Shown here piece by piece: positions 1-11,197 of a DNA stretch of 64,000 nt (its first letter is position 1; the number at the start of each line of letters is the position of its first letter). The stretch is from positions 744,001 to 808,000 of the forward strand of contig NZ_CP054056.1 of NCBI RefSeq assembly GCF_013283855.1, read 5' to 3'. The stretch comes from Aquiluna borgnonia (lineage in GTDB: Bacteria; Actinomycetota; Actinomycetes; Actinomycetales; Microbacteriaceae). Both the position numbers and the translations under genes were made by a program. The notes beneath the pieces were generated by a model. The model saw only the letters and a list, made by a program, of their open reading frames with translations. It did no database searches and was not told the origin of the DNA.

Positions 1-284
1 TTGGAAAGCTGATTCCAGACATCTTCAGACCACTCGGTTCTCGCGTGAGATCGAACCGCATCGTGAACAATCTGCTCGAAGTCCTGCCCAGTCCAGTCCC
101 TTCGGGCAAATCCAACCAGTGAGAAGGCTGGCGGAAGCAGGCCACGATTGGCCAAATCGTAGATAGCTGGCAGGAGTTTCTTGCGTGATAGGTCGCCGGT
201 GACACCGAACATAATTAGGCCGCTTGGGCCTGCAATCTTGTGGAGTCTGCGGTCGAAAGAATCCCTGAGCGGGTTGGTTTGCAC
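1..284 (-). CDS. zwf: Glucose-6-phosphate 1-dehydrogenase, N-terminal part (runs off the window edge)
   Basis: First enzyme of the oxidative pentose phosphate pathway, oxidising glucose-6-phosphate with NADP+. Only the first ~94 residues are visible. They contain the nucleotide-binding stretch GVTGDLSRKKLLPAIYDL, typical of Zwf near its N terminus. The start is GTG at 284, sharing one base with the pgi stop (TAGTG); an AAGGTG Shine-Dalgarno lies about 8 bases upstream inside the pgi tail. It is the last visible gene of tkt-tal-pgi-zwf, the usual actinobacterial order, normally followed by opcA and pgl outside the window. The identification is firm although the C-terminal domain is not seen. 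Confidence 0.93.
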   Translation of the reverse strand, partial: MQTNPLRDSFDRRLHKIAGPSGLIMFGVTGDLSRKKLLPAIYDLANRGLLPPAFSLVGFARRDWTGQDFEQIVHDAVRSHARTEWSEDVWNQLS

Positions 285-1858
285 TATCCGAGCACCTTTT
301 TCAACTGCTCAAGACCGCTCAGTGGTTCTGAAAATCTAAGGCTCAGCACGGGCAGATTGTTGTCCAACAGCACCTGGGCGTCCCCAGCTGCCTGGGCGGC
401 AATTAGTGTTCCAAAGGTAAAAGGTCGACCCTCGATCTCGAGGTCGTGCCCATGTTCTCCAGTGATCTGAAGGAAGACACCCTGTCTGGGGCCACCCTTG
501 TGATACTGACCCGTCGAGTGCAGGAACCTTGGCCCCCAACCAAATGTCACTGGTCGGCCGCTTACTTTTGCCAGCAGATCTCGCAGCTGTTCAAACTGTG
601 GATACTCCGCACGATTCAGGTAGGTGTGGACTGAAATGTAGCTCTGCTCACCAACCTTGTCCAACAGGCTCTGCACTGCAGCGGCCAGCGTGTCACCCTG
701 TACGTCAAAGCCGTAACTGGTCACTGCGACCCCTTCAACCGCAAAGTCCGCTGCCTTGGCAGCGACGGGAGAGTCCAGCAGTGCGCGAGCGGCAATCTTT
801 GCGCTCTCGACGTTTGGCTGGTCAAAGGGATTGATGCCCTGAAGGTAGCCGGCTATTACCGTGGCATACTCCCAAAGCAAAAATAGCTCTCCGAGGGAGC
901 CTTCAAATGCGGCATCCTCAGAACCAGAAATTTCCGCTGCAAAACTGATTGACAGAGTGTCAGCCGGAATATTTGCGAGCTCCGGAGCGCTCTTGGTAAC
1001 AACAACCGGCAACACACCTTTTTGCTCTTTTCCGGTCGATTCGGCAACCAGCTGCTCGGCCCAGTCACCAAATCCACCAAGCTGATCGGTTTCGATTAGG
1101 AACTTGTCCTTGAAGCCCTGAGGGCTTGGTGTTTTAGCCAGCAGCGCTCCCAGCCAGAGGCCGGGGTTGTCCAGTGAATCAGAACCTAGAGTGCTGGAAA
1201 TTTGCTGGGCAGCTGCAAGCAGTCCCGCAATATCTGCTCCGGCTAATCCCGAGGGGACAATGCCAAATGCAGTCAGCGCGCTGTAACGTCCGCCAACGTT
1301 TGGATCTGCATTGAAGACTCGGTAGCCCGCTTCTCGGGAAGCTTGGTCCAGTGGCGAACCGGGATCGGTGACGATGACAATTCGATCCGTTGGTGAGATT
1401 CCGTTTGCTCGAAAGGCTGTTTCAAAGGCCCGTTTTTGACTGTCGGTCTCTACCGTCGACCCAGACTTCGAAGAGACTACGACCGCGGTTTTCTCTAGGC
1501 TTGTCAGAGCTGCCGCCACCTGATCTGGAGCGGTAGAGTCTAGGACTACGAGCTCGACCCCAGCAGTCTTGGTGATTACCTCTGGCGCGAGAGAGCTTCC
1601 ACCCATACCGCAAAGCACGAATCTGCTGATGCCCTGGTTCCGAAATTCATCTCTAAGTTCGAGAATTTCTGGTATCAGGGCAACGGAATCCTGTGCGGAG
1701 GTTACCCATCCGAGGCGTATTGAGGCCTCGGACTCAGCGGCCGGCCCCCAGAGTGTGTGGTCCTTGGCAGCGATTCTCGAAGCAATGTTTTGCTCGACCA
1801 GTGATTCAACGACAGCCGTCAGGGCGGCGTGGTTGCGGGTAGCTAACTCAAACTTCAC
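284..1858 (-). CDS. pgi: Glucose-6-phosphate isomerase
   Basis: Interconverts glucose-6-phosphate and fructose-6-phosphate, linking glycolysis with the pentose phosphate branch. At 524 residues it has sugar isomerase (SIS) signatures: [11 protein letters not shown] near residues 84-94 and [12 protein letters not shown] near 127-138, which bind the sugar phosphate. A late [11 protein letters not shown] segment completes the active-site region. It is divergent from the classic enterobacterial Pgi and resembles the form found in actinobacterial tkt-tal-pgi clusters. The start is GTG at 1858, overlapping the tal stop by four bases (GTGA), so translation is probably coupled to tal. Confidence 0.93.
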   Translation of the reverse strand: MKFELATRNHAALTAVVESLVEQNIASRIAAKDHTLWGPAAESEASIRLGWVTSAQDSVALIPEILELRDEFRNQGISRFVLCGMGGSSLAPEVITKTAGVELVVLDSTAPDQVAAALTSLEKTAVVVSSKSGSTVETDSQKRAFETAFRANGISPTDRIVIVTDPGSPLDQASREAGYRVFNADPNVGGRYSALTAFGIVPSGLAGADIAGLLAAAQQISSTLGSDSLDNPGLWLGALLAKTPSPQGFKDKFLIETDQLGGFGDWAEQLVAESTGKEQKGVLPVVVTKSAPELANIPADTLSISFAAEISGSEDAAFEGSLGELFLLWEYATVIAGYLQGINPFDQPNVESAKIAARALLDSPVAAKAADFAVEGVAVTSYGFDVQGDTLAAAVQSLLDKVGEQSYISVHTYLNRAEYPQFEQLRDLLAKVSGRPVTFGWGPRFLHSTGQYHKGGPRQGVFLQITGEHGHDLEIEGRPFTFGTLIAAQAAGDAQVLLDNNLPVLSLRFSEPLSGLEQLKKVLG

Positions 1859-2949
1859 TTAGCTGCCTCCAGGGCAGCGGCCACGAGGTCCACCAACTCG
1901 CCCCAGGAGACAATGAATTTTTCAACGCCCTCTTTTTCCAACAGGGCGGTTACCTCGTTGAAATCAACTCCGGCCGACTCCAGTTCGGCCAAAAACTCGT
2001 GGGCCGAAGGGATGTTGGGCGTTATGGAATCCGAAGGCACAACCCCGTGGTCAGCGGTAGCCATGAGAGTCTTCTCCGGCATGGTGTTGACCAGATTGGC
2101 AGCCACAAGTTCGGTGACATAAAGCGTGTCTGTAAGAGCAGGGTCCTTCACCCCGGTAGAAGCCATTAGCGGGCGCTGCAAACGTGCTCCCTTAGCTTCA
2201 AGTTCTCGCCACTCTTGGGTCGCAAAGCGGTTCAGGAAAAGCTCGTAGGCAAGCCTGGCATTTGCTAGGGCCGCCTTGCTCTTGAGTTCAGGCTTTCCAA
2301 GAAGCTCAAGCCTCTTGTCCACTTCGGTGTCTACGCGGGAAACAAAGAATGAGGCGACCGAGTGAATCTTGTTCAGATCATGACCGTTGGCTGCTGCCTG
2401 GCGAAGTCCTTCAAAGTAGGAGTCGATAACTTCGTTGTAGCGCTCAACCGAGAAGATTAGGGTCACATTGACGCTGATTCCCATGGCAGTCACGGCGGTG
2501 ATTGCCGGTAGCCCAGGCTTGGTGGCCGGAATCTTGATCAAGACGTTTTCTTTGCCAACCAAGGCGAAGAGTTCTTTGGCCTGGGCAATCGTTGCTTCGG
2601 TGTCAAAAGCGAGAGTCGGCTCGACTTCGATTGACACTCTTCCGTCCACACCATTTGATTCGCGGTAGAGATCTGCAAACAGGTCGCAGGCATCAGAAAC
2701 ATCCTTTGAGGTGATGTTGGCAATAGCCTGACTAGCCGAGGAACCGGCTTTCGCCTCTGCGGCGATCGCCGGGGAGTAGCTCGCACCCTTGAGAGCACCA
2801 GCGAAAATGGTCGGGTTAGTAGTTACGCCCCGAACCGAGTAGTTGGAAATTAGATCCTTGAGATTGCCGCTCTGCAGGCGATCGCGTGAGAGGTCATCCA
2901 ACCATGCCGAGACTCCGGCAGCGGTTAGATTTGAAAGATTTTGGTTCAC
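1855..2949 (-). CDS. tal: Transaldolase
   Basis: Transfers a dihydroxyacetone unit between sugar phosphates in the non-oxidative pentose phosphate pathway. The 364-residue length matches the long actinobacterial transaldolase (about 360-370). GVTTNPTIF at residues 41-49 is the family signature. The Schiff-base lysine is K139 in [12 protein letters not shown]. The start is GTG at 2949 with a strong AGGAG overlapping the tkt stop (TAGGAGTAAAC then GTG), 8 bases after tkt. It is co-transcribed with tkt and pgi. Confidence 0.95.
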   Translation of the reverse strand: MNQNLSNLTAAGVSAWLDDLSRDRLQSGNLKDLISNYSVRGVTTNPTIFAGALKGASYSPAIAAEAKAGSSASQAIANITSKDVSDACDLFADLYRESNGVDGRVSIEVEPTLAFDTEATIAQAKELFALVGKENVLIKIPATKPGLPAITAVTAMGISVNVTLIFSVERYNEVIDSYFEGLRQAAANGHDLNKIHSVASFFVSRVDTEVDKRLELLGKPELKSKAALANARLAYELFLNRFATQEWRELEAKGARLQRPLMASTGVKDPALTDTLYVTELVAANLVNTMPEKTLMATADHGVVPSDSITPNIPSAHEFLAELESAGVDFNEVTALLEKEGVEKFIVSWGELVDLVAAALEAAK

Positions 2950-2957
2950 GTTTACTC

Positions 2958-5015
2958 CTAGATCAGATTCTTTGCGGCCGCAACAATTGCGTCGGTGGTG
3001 ATTCCAAATTCGCGGTAGAGCGTTGCGTAGTCTGCGCTTGCTCCATAGTGGTCAATACCGATGGAGACTCCGGCATCGCCAACGTACTGACGCCAGCCCG
3101 AGGTAAGCCCGGCCTCAACGGAGACCCTGGCCTTCACGTTCGATGGGAGGACGCTCTCACGGTACTCAGCGGACTGCTCGGCAAACCACTCCAGGCAGGG
3201 AGCTGAAACCACGCGGGCAGCAATTCCAGCCGCCTCTAAAGATTCGCTCGCTGAAACAGCCAGTGAGACCTCACTGCCGGTTGCAATCAAAATCACATCC
3301 GGGGTCGCTTTCGACCCGGCCTTCAGCACGTAGGCACCCTTAGCAACTTCGGAGGCTGGGGCGAAGACTGAGCGGTCGAATACCGGGAGGTTCTGACGGG
3401 TCAAAACAATTCCACTGGGTCCACTCTTGCGCTTTAGCACCTCAAGCCAGGCATAGGCGGTTTCGTTCGCATCCGCTGGCCTGACGACAGAAAGGTTTGG
3501 GATAGCCCGAAGAGCGTTCAGGTGCTCAATCGGCTGGTGAGTTGGGCCATCCTCACCCAGGGCAATTGAATCGTGAGTCCAGACGTAAATCGCCGGGACG
3601 CCCATCAACGCTGCTAGCCGAACCGCAGGTCGCATGTAGTCCGAGAAGACAAGGAAGGTTCCGCCGAAAACCCGGGTATTTCCGGAGAGGGTGATGCCAT
3701 TGAGGATTGCTCCCATCGCGTGTTCACGAACACCAAAGTGCAATATCCTGCCGGCCTTGGTTGGAGTCCAGTGGGCAACCTGCCACTTTGCTGGAACAAA
3801 GGATCCGCCACCCTCGATGGTGGTGTTATTCGACTCGGCAAGGTCTGCAGAGCCACCCCAAAGCTCGGGCATGACCTTAGCTATGGCATTGATGACCTTG
3901 CCGCTGGCTGCACGAGTTGCGATTTCGGTGCCGGATTCAAATTCAGGCAGGGCGCTCTGCAAGTTCTCCGGGAGAACACCTTCTTGGAGGCGCTTTAGGA
4001 GTTCAGCCTGCTCCGGGTTAGCGGCCTGCCAAGCACTGAAACGCTGGTCCCAAGCACTTCTAGCCTGTGCTCCGCGCTCCACTAGCTGGCGGGTGTGAGA
4101 GATTACCTCGTCAGACACCGCAAAGCTGGTCTCGGGGTCAAAGCCCAGTGCAACTTTGAGACCGGCTAGTTCCTCAGCGCCGAGCTTTGAGCCGTGAATT
4201 TTTCCGGTGTTTTGCTTCGAAGGTGAAGGCCACCCAATTATGGTTCTCAAGGTGATTAGCGTGGGCTGATCCGTGTTGGCTTTGGCTGCCTCAATGGCTT
4301 GGTGCAGAGCGGCAACGTCTTCTTTGTACTCGCCGCCCGCGCGCCAGTTCACCTCTAGAGTCTGCCAGCCGTAGGCGCGGTAACGCGCTGCCACATCCTC
4401 GGTGAAGGAAATGTCAGTGTCGTCCTCGATGGAGATTTGATTCGCATCGTAAATGACTACTAGGTTGCCCAACCCCAGGTGCCCAGCCAGTGACGCAGAT
4501 TCTCCGCTGACGCCCTCTTGAACATCGCCATCGCCAGCGATGACGTATACAAAGTGGTCAAAAACAGACTCACCCTGCTTCGCCTCTGGGTCAAGCATTT
4601 CACGCTCAAAACGAGCGGACATGGCAAAGCCGGTAGCCGAAGCCAAACCCTGCCCCAGTGGGCCAGTGGTAATTTCCACACCCTTGGTGTGTCCAAACTC
4701 TGGGTGACCCGGAGTCAGCGAGCCCCAGGTCCTCAGTGCCTTCAGATCCTCAAGTTCGAGCCCAAAACCACCCAGGTAGAGCTGGTTGTAAATGGTCAAC
4801 GAGGAGTGCCCCGCTGAGAGAATGAAGCGGTCTCGACCGAGCCAACGATCATCTTTAGGATCGTGGCGCATTACCTTTTGGAACAGCAGGTAGGCCGCTG
4901 GCGCAAGGGAAATTGCAGTGCCGGGGTGGCCATTGCCAACTTTTTCGACCGCGTCCGCAGCCAAAACTTTGGCGGTTTTTACCGCCAGATCATCAATCTC
5001 GTTCCATTCCAACAT
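2958..5015 (-). CDS. tkt: Transketolase
   Basis: Thiamine-diphosphate enzyme moving two-carbon ketol units in the pentose phosphate pathway. It has the N-terminal [18 protein letters not shown] motif, the diphosphate-binding GDGDVQEG motif, the central pyrimidine domain ([26 protein letters not shown]) and the C-terminal domain, about 685 residues as expected. I chose ATG at 5015 because MLEWNEID aligns with the usual N terminus. A TTG at 5030 would add five residues. It is the first gene of the tkt-tal-pgi-zwf operon and diverges from ctaB. No clear promoter hexamers were found for it. Confidence 0.94.
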   Translation of the reverse strand: MLEWNEIDDLAVKTAKVLAADAVEKVGNGHPGTAISLAPAAYLLFQKVMRHDPKDDRWLGRDRFILSAGHSSLTIYNQLYLGGFGLELEDLKALRTWGSLTPGHPEFGHTKGVEITTGPLGQGLASATGFAMSARFEREMLDPEAKQGESVFDHFVYVIAGDGDVQEGVSGESASLAGHLGLGNLVVIYDANQISIEDDTDISFTEDVAARYRAYGWQTLEVNWRAGGEYKEDVAALHQAIEAAKANTDQPTLITLRTIIGWPSPSKQNTGKIHGSKLGAEELAGLKVALGFDPETSFAVSDEVISHTRQLVERGAQARSAWDQRFSAWQAANPEQAELLKRLQEGVLPENLQSALPEFESGTEIATRAASGKVINAIAKVMPELWGGSADLAESNNTTIEGGGSFVPAKWQVAHWTPTKAGRILHFGVREHAMGAILNGITLSGNTRVFGGTFLVFSDYMRPAVRLAALMGVPAIYVWTHDSIALGEDGPTHQPIEHLNALRAIPNLSVVRPADANETAYAWLEVLKRKSGPSGIVLTRQNLPVFDRSVFAPASEVAKGAYVLKAGSKATPDVILIATGSEVSLAVSASESLEAAGIAARVVSAPCLEWFAEQSAEYRESVLPSNVKARVSVEAGLTSGWRQYVGDAGVSIGIDHYGASADYATLYREFGITTDAIVAAAKNLI

Positions 5016-5123
5016 GAGGTAAATGCCCAATTCTTAATCGTTTTTAGGGGGATTGACGTGGCGGCGGTGCCTACGCGAATTGGGGAAAGTCTACAACGAA
5101 TTGGGGTTTTCACCCCCGCCGAT

Positions 5124-5129
5124 TACACT
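5124..5129 (+). promoter_or_regulatory. Candidate -10 element of ctaB
   Basis: TACACT lies 10 bases before the ctaB ATG, with TTGGGG at 5101-5106 (17-base spacer) as a partial -35. No Shine-Dalgarno is present, so the transcript probably begins within a few bases of the start codon. Inference from spacing only. Confidence 0.45.
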
Positions 5130-5139
5130 TAACCAAGAA

Positions 5140-6051
5140 ATGGCATCAGATACCAAAATCCCCGCAAATCCAAGCTTTGGTTCAAAGCTCAGGGCTTACT
5201 TTGCGCTAACCAAACCGCGGGTTATCGAACTGCTGCTGATCGCCACTGTCCCCACCATGATCCTGGCTGCCAATGGCATCCCATCGCTTTGGCTGATATT
5301 TGCAACTTTGATTGGCGGTTCACTCTCGGCGGGAAGCGCCAATGCCTTCAACTGCTACATCGACTCAGACATCGACAAGGTGATGGGGCGAACTAAAAAC
5401 CGACCACTTGTCACCGGAGAACTCACCCAAACTGAGGCATACCGCTTTGCCTGGGCGCTGGCGATTATCAGCACCCTCTGGTTTGGCCTACTCATCAACT
5501 GGCTAAGCGCCGCGCTATCGGTTGCGGCAATCCTGTTCTACGTTTTTGTTTACACGCTCGGCCTGAAGCGCCGCACGCCCCAAAACATAGTGTGGGGTGG
5601 GGCAGCTGGCGCTATGCCGGCGCTAATCGGATGGGCAGCCGTGACCAACGAGGTTTCGGCTGCTGCGTGGGTGCTTTTCTTGATTGTTTTTCTCTGGACC
5701 CCGCCTCACTACTGGCCCCTCTCGATGCGCTATCTCGAGGACTACCGTGATGCCGGAGTTCCGATGCTCCCGGTGGTGGCTAAAAATGAGATCGTAGGCC
5801 GCCAAATCATTCTTTACGCCTGGGCGTATTTCGCAGCTTCTCTGCTTTTGATTCCAATTGCCTCGATGGGCCTCATTTACATTGTTGTGGCGGTGATCTC
5901 CGGGCTTTGGTTCGCTATCGAGTCACACAGGCTTTACGCCGAGGCTAGAACCTCAATCCCGAAGAATCCGATGAAACTTTTCCACTTGTCAATCACCCAC
6001 CTGACCCTGCTGTTTTTGGCCATCGCGGTGGATCCGCTAATTCACCTCTAG
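5140..6051 (+). CDS. ctaB: Protoheme IX farnesyltransferase (heme O synthase)
   Basis: Integral membrane UbiA-family prenyltransferase that adds a farnesyl group to heme b, giving heme O for the aa3 oxidase encoded further right. The first Asp-rich motif is [20 protein letters not shown] (residues 71-90), and a second conserved loop follows ([16 protein letters not shown]). About eight or nine hydrophobic segments are visible, and the length of 303 is normal. The start at 5140 gives MASDTKIP; an upstream extension to 5053 has no homology-like character. Its stop overlaps that of the photolyase by four bases (CTAG). It is divergent from tkt, the typical actinobacterial arrangement. Confidence 0.95.
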   Translation: MASDTKIPANPSFGSKLRAYFALTKPRVIELLLIATVPTMILAANGIPSLWLIFATLIGGSLSAGSANAFNCYIDSDIDKVMGRTKNRPLVTGELTQTEAYRFAWALAIISTLWFGLLINWLSAALSVAAILFYVFVYTLGLKRRTPQNIVWGGAAGAMPALIGWAAVTNEVSAAAWVLFLIVFLWTPPHYWPLSMRYLEDYRDAGVPMLPVVAKNEIVGRQIILYAWAYFAASLLLIPIASMGLIYIVVAVISGLWFAIESHRLYAEARTSIPKNPMKLFHLSITHLTLLFLAIAVDPLIHL

Positions 6052-7391
6052 CGTTTGATCTCGGCCAAACGGGCTAGAGCTTCATCACGCTCTCTGGAGT
6101 GATCCAGAATCGGTGCAGGGTAGCCTTGCGAAAGACCGTCAATAAGCTTCCATGGCTCGTGGACCGCGGCTCCCGGAATGTGCGCAAGCTCCGGAATGTA
6201 CTTTCTGACGTAATTTCCCTCGGGGTCAAATTTCATACCCTGAAGCACGGGGTTGAACACTCTGAAATAGGGGGAGGCGTCTGTTCCGCAACCCGCAGTC
6301 CACTGCCATCCGTGAGCATTTGAGGCGGGATCAAAATCAGTAAGCCAGCGCTCGAACCAGCTTGCTCCAACCTGCCACTCGATGTGCAGATCCTTCACCA
6401 GGAAACTTGCAACAATCATTCGGGCCCGGTTGTGCATCCAGCCCGTCGTTGCAAGTTGGCGCATCGCTGCATCAACAATTGGGTAACCCGTTCGCCCCTC
6501 ATACCAAGCCTGAAGCCCGGCATTGGCCTCAGGAGAGTCGTATCGCAGGTTCGCAAAGCGCGGTTCGTAGTAATCGGTGAGAGTGTGGGGGTTGTTGAAA
6601 AGCACGTCGGCATAGAACTCTCGCCAGGCTATTTCCTTGCGAAAGACTTCGGTTCCGGGGCCAGACCCGATGCGAGCAAGAATCGTTCTGGGATGAATTT
6701 CACCGTGAGCAAGAGCATGGGAAAGGTGTGAGGTTCCCGAGAGGTCGGTCCGGTCTCTCCCAGTGTCGTATCCGGAAAGGGCTCGATTGACAAATCGCTC
6801 GAGAGTGCTAAGCGCAAATGCCTCTGAGGCTCGAATCTGAAAAGGTGCAGGGCCCTGGGGCTTAGGAAGATCTCCATCACCTGCCAGCCAGTTCACGGCA
6901 GTCACATCCAGTTGCAAGGGCCTAGGGTGAGGCTGCATCAACCACCTTTTGAAAAACGGCGTGTAGACCCTAACCGCTGTTCCGTCATCTTTTCTGATCG
7001 TTCCAGGGGGGACCACGTAATTGCTTCCGACCAATTCGAGTGCGATGCCAGCCTCAAACAATTTCTCAGCCACCGCCGACTGTTCCAACATCGAAGTTGT
7101 GTCAAAACCCCTTGTGGCGATTACTCGACTAGCACCAACGCTGCGGGCAAACTCCACCACGTTTGCCTCAGCACCACCCAGCCGGATGCTGAGAGACCCG
7201 CCAAGGGTTTGGCGAAGGGATTTGACGGATTCGAGGAGTGAGTGCTGGCGAATCGGAGAGAGAGAATCAAAATCCGCTGGGAAGGAAAATACTGCTGCCA
7301 GCTGATCCTGACCGGCGAGCTCAACAGCTCGGTTCAGGGCCTCACTGTCCTGTGTTCTCAGATCCCTGCGGAACCAGTAAACGCTGGTCAT
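6048..7391 (-). CDS. phr: Deoxyribodipyrimidine photolyase (cryptochrome/photolyase family)
   Basis: Repairs UV-induced cyclobutane pyrimidine dimers using light and FAD. The 447 residues carry the N-terminal Rossmann antenna domain ([13 protein letters not shown]) and the C-terminal FAD/DNA-binding domain, with [30 protein letters not shown] and [18 protein letters not shown], all signatures of class I CPD photolyases. The start ATG overlaps the ctaA stop by four bases (ATGA), so the two are co-transcribed although functionally unrelated. A photolyase fits life in sunlit surface water. The antenna cofactor cannot be told from sequence. Confidence 0.94.
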   Translation of the reverse strand: MTSVYWFRRDLRTQDSEALNRAVELAGQDQLAAVFSFPADFDSLSPIRQHSLLESVKSLRQTLGGSLSIRLGGAEANVVEFARSVGASRVIATRGFDTTSMLEQSAVAEKLFEAGIALELVGSNYVVPPGTIRKDDGTAVRVYTPFFKRWLMQPHPRPLQLDVTAVNWLAGDGDLPKPQGPAPFQIRASEAFALSTLERFVNRALSGYDTGRDRTDLSGTSHLSHALAHGEIHPRTILARIGSGPGTEVFRKEIAWREFYADVLFNNPHTLTDYYEPRFANLRYDSPEANAGLQAWYEGRTGYPIVDAAMRQLATTGWMHNRARMIVASFLVKDLHIEWQVGASWFERWLTDFDPASNAHGWQWTAGCGTDASPYFRVFNPVLQGMKFDPEGNYVRKYIPELAHIPGAAVHEPWKLIDGLSQGYPAPILDHSRERDEALARLAEIKR

Positions 7392-8479
7392 CGATTAATT
7401 CTTCTAGCGCTCAAAAGCTGGAAGGTTAGAAGAGCACTGAGGCTTGCGGCACCAAACATGTGTATGCCAACCAAAAGCGCCGGCACTCCCATCCTCGCCT
7501 GCGCAACTCCAATAAGTGCCTGCGCAATGCTGAAAAGGACTGTTAGAAGCAAAATTCGAGTGGCAAGATCCCGCCAAAGAGACCGAGATACCAACCACTG
7601 TGAGGCAAGTTGCGCCAAGAGAAGTGCGAGCAGCACGTAGCCGGGCCAAGCGTGATAGTGCTGCCAAACTTCGAGATCCAAGCCGTTTCGAGGCGTATCA
7701 ATGTTTCCGGCGTGTGGCCCTGCCCCCGTCACCACGACTCCCATCAAAATGGTTACAAAGCCAACAGCGAGCGTTGGAATCGCTAGCCAACGGTTAATGG
7801 ATGCGATCTCGCCGAGAGGTTTTGGCAAGGCCCGCCACACCAGCAGGGCAGCGATGCCAATCAGAACCGTTGAGATCACGAAGTGCAGTCCAACAATCCA
7901 GGAGTTGAGACCGGTTAGCACCGTGATACCTCCCACAACGGCCTGGGCAATGATGCCAAGACCCAGCAGAAACGCTGGGGTTACCAGCCCGCCCAATTCG
8001 ACCGCCCGGGCGGTGACCACGATACGTAAGGCACTGAGCAGCATTCCGGCGGCTGAAATTGCAAGGACTGAGTTGGTGATCAAACCAAAGCCGAGTGTCG
8101 CCTGCAGCCCAAGCCCCACAACAAGCAGAATCGTGAAGCCAAAGAAGCTAAAGGTTGGGAAAATCAATCGGTCTTTGGCCGGGTGCAGGCGAACCAAAGT
8201 GGCATAGGTGAGAAGTGCGATAACCAGAAGCACAAATGTCAGCAGCCGATTGCCAAATTCAATGATGCCGTGGAACCCCATCTCCGCTGTGGTTACCAGA
8301 GATTCCTCGGTGCATTTTGGCCAGGTGGGGCATCCCAGTCCGGACGCGGTCAGGCGAACGGCCCCGCCGGTGACCACAATAAGAATTTGAGTGACCAGCG
8401 AAAGCCAAACGTAGAGCCTGACCCGCTTGTTGCCGGTCAGGACATCGAACCAAAGGGACTTTAGAAGCCGCAATTTCAC
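7388..8479 (-). CDS. ctaA: Heme A synthase (COX15/CtaA family)
   Basis: Membrane monooxygenase that oxidises the heme O methyl group to give heme A for cytochrome aa3. The 363 residues form about eight membrane helices. A cysteine pair (C50 and C56 in GCPTWPKC) lies in the first periplasmic loop. HGIIEFGNR at residues 70-78 carries a conserved heme-ligand histidine and glutamate, and GLHFVIST and YHAWPGY add further histidines. The start is GTG at 8479, with a weak GGA just upstream. A perfect 6-bp-arm palindrome lies immediately upstream at 8486-8499. It is divergent from the suf operon. Confidence 0.93.
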   Translation of the reverse strand: MKLRLLKSLWFDVLTGNKRVRLYVWLSLVTQILIVVTGGAVRLTASGLGCPTWPKCTEESLVTTAEMGFHGIIEFGNRLLTFVLLVIALLTYATLVRLHPAKDRLIFPTFSFFGFTILLVVGLGLQATLGFGLITNSVLAISAAGMLLSALRIVVTARAVELGGLVTPAFLLGLGIIAQAVVGGITVLTGLNSWIVGLHFVISTVLIGIAALLVWRALPKPLGEIASINRWLAIPTLAVGFVTILMGVVVTGAGPHAGNIDTPRNGLDLEVWQHYHAWPGYVLLALLLAQLASQWLVSRSLWRDLATRILLLTVLFSIAQALIGVAQARMGVPALLVGIHMFGAASLSALLTFQLLSARRINR

Positions 8480-8485
8480 TCCAAC

Positions 8486-8499
8486 TTAGGTAAACCTAA
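8486..8499. promoter_or_regulatory. Palindrome TTAGGT-AA-ACCTAA, candidate operator between ctaA and sufB
   Basis: Perfect 6-bp inverted arms around an AA centre, 7 bases upstream of the ctaA GTG and 120 bases upstream of sufB. The arms contain TTAGG and CCTAA, the ends of the DtxR/IdeR iron box, but the spacing is shorter than the classic 19-bp box. Both flanking operons make iron cofactors, so a metal-sensing repressor is plausible. No regulator gene is adjacent. The site is seen in the sequence; the function is inferred. Confidence 0.5.
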
Positions 8500-8618
8500 T
8501 CAGTTGCCAGCAAGCACCTGCTGATAGCCTGTGCTGGCCAAGCACAATTCTCCCATCGCTTTTGGGTGAGGGAATACCAACTAACCGGCTGGGTTGAATT
8601 GTTTGTCGCAGGAGGAAC

Positions 8619-10037
8619 ATGTCAGAGAAAATCATTGACCGACCAGAGCTAGATGAGCTGGGAAACTACGAGTTTGGGTGGTCCGACAAGGACGATGCCG
8701 GGGCCGCCGCCAAGCGCGGCATCAATGAGGACGTCGTAAAAGACATCTCGGGCAAGAAGGACGAGCCGCAGTGGATGCTCGATCGTCGCCTGAAGGGCTA
8801 CGACTTCTTCCTAAAGAAGCCAATGCCATCCTGGGGCTCAGACCTAAGCGGCATCGATTTTGACAACATCAAGTACTTTGTTCGCTCAACCGAGCGCCAG
8901 GCCCAGAGCTGGGAAGACCTACCGGACGACATTCGCCAGACCTATGAGCGTCTGGGGATTCCCGAGGCTGAACGCCAGCGCCTAGTTGCCGGTGTGGCAG
9001 CACAGTATGAATCCGAGGTGGTTTACCACCAGATTCGCGAGGACCTTGAGGAGCAGGGAGTTATCTTCCTAGACACCGACACTGCCCTGCGGGAGCACCC
9101 TGAGATTTTCCAGGAGTACTTCGGAACCGTTATTCCTGCCGGAGACAACAAGTTCGCCGCCCTAAACACGGCCGTCTGGTCAGGTGGATCATTTGTTTAC
9201 GTGCCCAAGGGAGTAAAGGTTGAGATTCCGCTGCAGGCCTACTTCCGCATCAACACCGAGAACATGGGTCAGTTCGAGAGAACTCTGATCATTGCGGACG
9301 AGGATTCTTACGTGCACTACATCGAGGGTTGCACCGCGCCGATTTACCAGTCGGATTCGCTGCACTCCGCGGTGGTGGAGATCATCGTGAAGAAAAATGC
9401 GCGAGTTCGCTACACAACTATTCAGAACTGGTCGAACAACGTTTACAACCTGGTAACCAAGCGCGCAATCGCTCATGAGGGAGCCACCATGGAGTGGATC
9501 GACGGAAACATCGGTTCCAAGGTCACCATGAAGTACCCCTCGGTGATTCTGGCTGGCGAGTACGCGCGCGGCGAAACCCTATCGGTCGCATTCGCGGGAG
9601 AGGGTCAGCACCAGGATGCCGGCGCAAAGATGATTCACCTTGCCCCGCACACCACCAGCTCGATTGTCTCCAAGTCAATTGCGCGTGGCGGAGGCCGCAC
9701 CTCATACCGCGGCGAAATCCGAGTAAACCCGGGAGCACACCACTCAGCGAACACGGTTCGCTGCGATGCGCTTTTGGTCGACACAATTTCGCGCTCAGAC
9801 ACCTACCCAGCCAACGACATTCGCGAGGATGATGTGTCCATGGGCCACGAAGCAACCGTTTCGCAAATCTCGGCCGAGCAGCTGTTTTACCTGCAGTCCC
9901 GAGGCATGCCGGAAGACGAGGCCATGGCCATGATTGTTCGAGGATTCATTGAGCCAATTGCCAAGGAGCTCCCTATGGAGTATGCCCTTGAGCTAAACAA
10001 GCTCATTGAAATGCAGATGGAAGGGGCTGTGGGTTAA
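8619..10037 (+). CDS. sufB: Fe-S cluster assembly scaffold protein SufB
   Basis: Core scaffold subunit of the SufBCD complex that builds [Fe-S] clusters. The 472 residues are full length. The C-terminal half has the beta-helix SufB/SufD core with EGCTAP, the [19 protein letters not shown] region and [14 protein letters not shown], which holds the conserved cysteine, then [14 protein letters not shown] near the end. The start ATG has a strong GGAGG seven bases upstream. First gene of the suf operon, sharing one base with sufD (TAATG). No SufR-type repressor gene precedes it, unlike many actinobacteria. Confidence 0.97.
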   Translation: MSEKIIDRPELDELGNYEFGWSDKDDAGAAAKRGINEDVVKDISGKKDEPQWMLDRRLKGYDFFLKKPMPSWGSDLSGIDFDNIKYFVRSTERQAQSWEDLPDDIRQTYERLGIPEAERQRLVAGVAAQYESEVVYHQIREDLEEQGVIFLDTDTALREHPEIFQEYFGTVIPAGDNKFAALNTAVWSGGSFVYVPKGVKVEIPLQAYFRINTENMGQFERTLIIADEDSYVHYIEGCTAPIYQSDSLHSAVVEIIVKKNARVRYTTIQNWSNNVYNLVTKRAIAHEGATMEWIDGNIGSKVTMKYPSVILAGEYARGETLSVAFAGEGQHQDAGAKMIHLAPHTTSSIVSKSIARGGGRTSYRGEIRVNPGAHHSANTVRCDALLVDTISRSDTYPANDIREDDVSMGHEATVSQISAEQLFYLQSRGMPEDEAMAMIVRGFIEPIAKELPMEYALELNKLIEMQMEGAVG

Positions 10038-11197
10038 TGGCGCAGCACGGAATTAAAGAGCACTCGCACGGCGGAAACATCCCAATCCAAACCCGAAGTG
10101 AGCGCCAGCGCTCCACATCCGTTAGTGATTTCGCGGAAGTTTCCAAGCTTGACGAAATCTGGCGCTACCTGCCCGCGGAAAAACTGCGTGGCCTAGGCGA
10201 TTTGGTCATGGGGGAGCAGTCTGAATCTGGCGTTGAGTTGAACCTTGCCGAAGGTATTTCGGCCAGGTGGGTTGATTCAACGGACGCAGCCGTAGGAACT
10301 GGAGGCCTGCCGGAGGACCGTGTTGCAGCAGCAGCCTGGACCAATGCCTCAAAGACTCTTTTGATTGAGGTTCCTGCTGAACTAGAGTGCGCAGAACCCT
10401 CTTTCATCACGATTCGTGGCGAAGGCCCTGAAGCTAAGGCGCTTCACCTGGTGATCCGGGTTGGGCACCACGCCCGCGCCACGATCGTATTGGACCACGT
10501 TGGTGTCGGAGTCCTCGGCGAGAACGTTGAGCTGGTTCTAGATGCCCAGGCCCAGTTAAACCTGGTCACCATCCAGGAGTGGGAGGCCGGTTCAAGCCAC
10601 ATCTCCGCTCACTTTGCCAAGCTGGGTAGAGACTCCAGCTTGAAGCACACCGTGGTGTCTTTTGGTGGAGACCTAGTCCGGGTTACTCCTTCGGTTGAGC
10701 TTTCCAGCCCGGGGGCCGAAGTCAACATGTATGGCGTTTACCTGGCAGACACCGGTAACTTCTTTGAGCACAGACCCTTTGTCGATCACATCGCCGAGAA
10801 CTGCGTGTCGAACGTTGCTTACAAAGGTGCGCTGCAGGGCAGGGGTGCTCACACCGTATGGGTTGGAGACGTTCTAATTCGTGAGAGCGCAACTGGCACC
10901 AGCACCTATGAGCTCAACCGCAACCTGCTGCTAACCGATGGCGCCAGAGCTGATTCAGTGCCAAACCTTGAGATCGAAACTGGAAAGATCGAAGGTGCGG
11001 GTCACGCCAGCGCCTCAGGTCGTTTCGATGACGAGCAGCTGTTTTACCTGCAGGCTCGCGGCATCAACGAGACCGCAGCCAAGAAATTGGTGGTCCGCGG
11101 CTTCCTCTCCGAGGTGATTCAGAAGATCGAAATCCCAGCCATCGAAGAGCGTCTAGTGAAGATCATCGAGGCTGAACTAGAGAAGGTTGGTGCCTAA
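10037..11197 (+). CDS. sufD: Fe-S cluster assembly protein SufD
   Basis: Partner of SufB in the SufB-SufC2-SufD scaffold, involved in iron entry and cluster assembly. The 386 residues share the C-terminal SufB/D fold, with a conserved EHRPFVDHIAENCVSNVAYKG segment and SASGRFDDEQLFYLQARGI near the end. The ATG overlaps the sufB stop (TAATG), and the next gene overlaps its own stop the same way, giving tight translational coupling. The N terminus is variable and the start rests on the overlap; a later start is possible. Confidence 0.95.
   Translation: MAQHGIKEHSHGGNIPIQTRSERQRSTSVSDFAEVSKLDEIWRYLPAEKLRGLGDLVMGEQSESGVELNLAEGISARWVDSTDAAVGTGGLPEDRVAAAAWTNASKTLLIEVPAELECAEPSFITIRGEGPEAKALHLVIRVGHHARATIVLDHVGVGVLGENVELVLDAQAQLNLVTIQEWEAGSSHISAHFAKLGRDSSLKHTVVSFGGDLVRVTPSVELSSPGAEVNMYGVYLADTGNFFEHRPFVDHIAENCVSNVAYKGALQGRGAHTVWVGDVLIRESATGTSTYELNRNLLLTDGARADSVPNLEIETGKIEGAGHASASGRFDDEQLFYLQARGINETAAKKLVVRGFLSEVIQKIEIPAIEERLVKIIEAELEKVGA

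Noticed and set aside
7701-8207. 168-residue plus-strand frame opposite ctaA
   Set aside because: Shadow frame; the opposite strand encodes a complete heme A synthase.
8506-8538. 7-bp inverted repeat GCCAGCA/TGCTGGC as a terminator or riboswitch
   Set aside because: No T-tract, 19-base loop, and no recognisable riboswitch core; mentioned only as context for the neighbouring palindrome.
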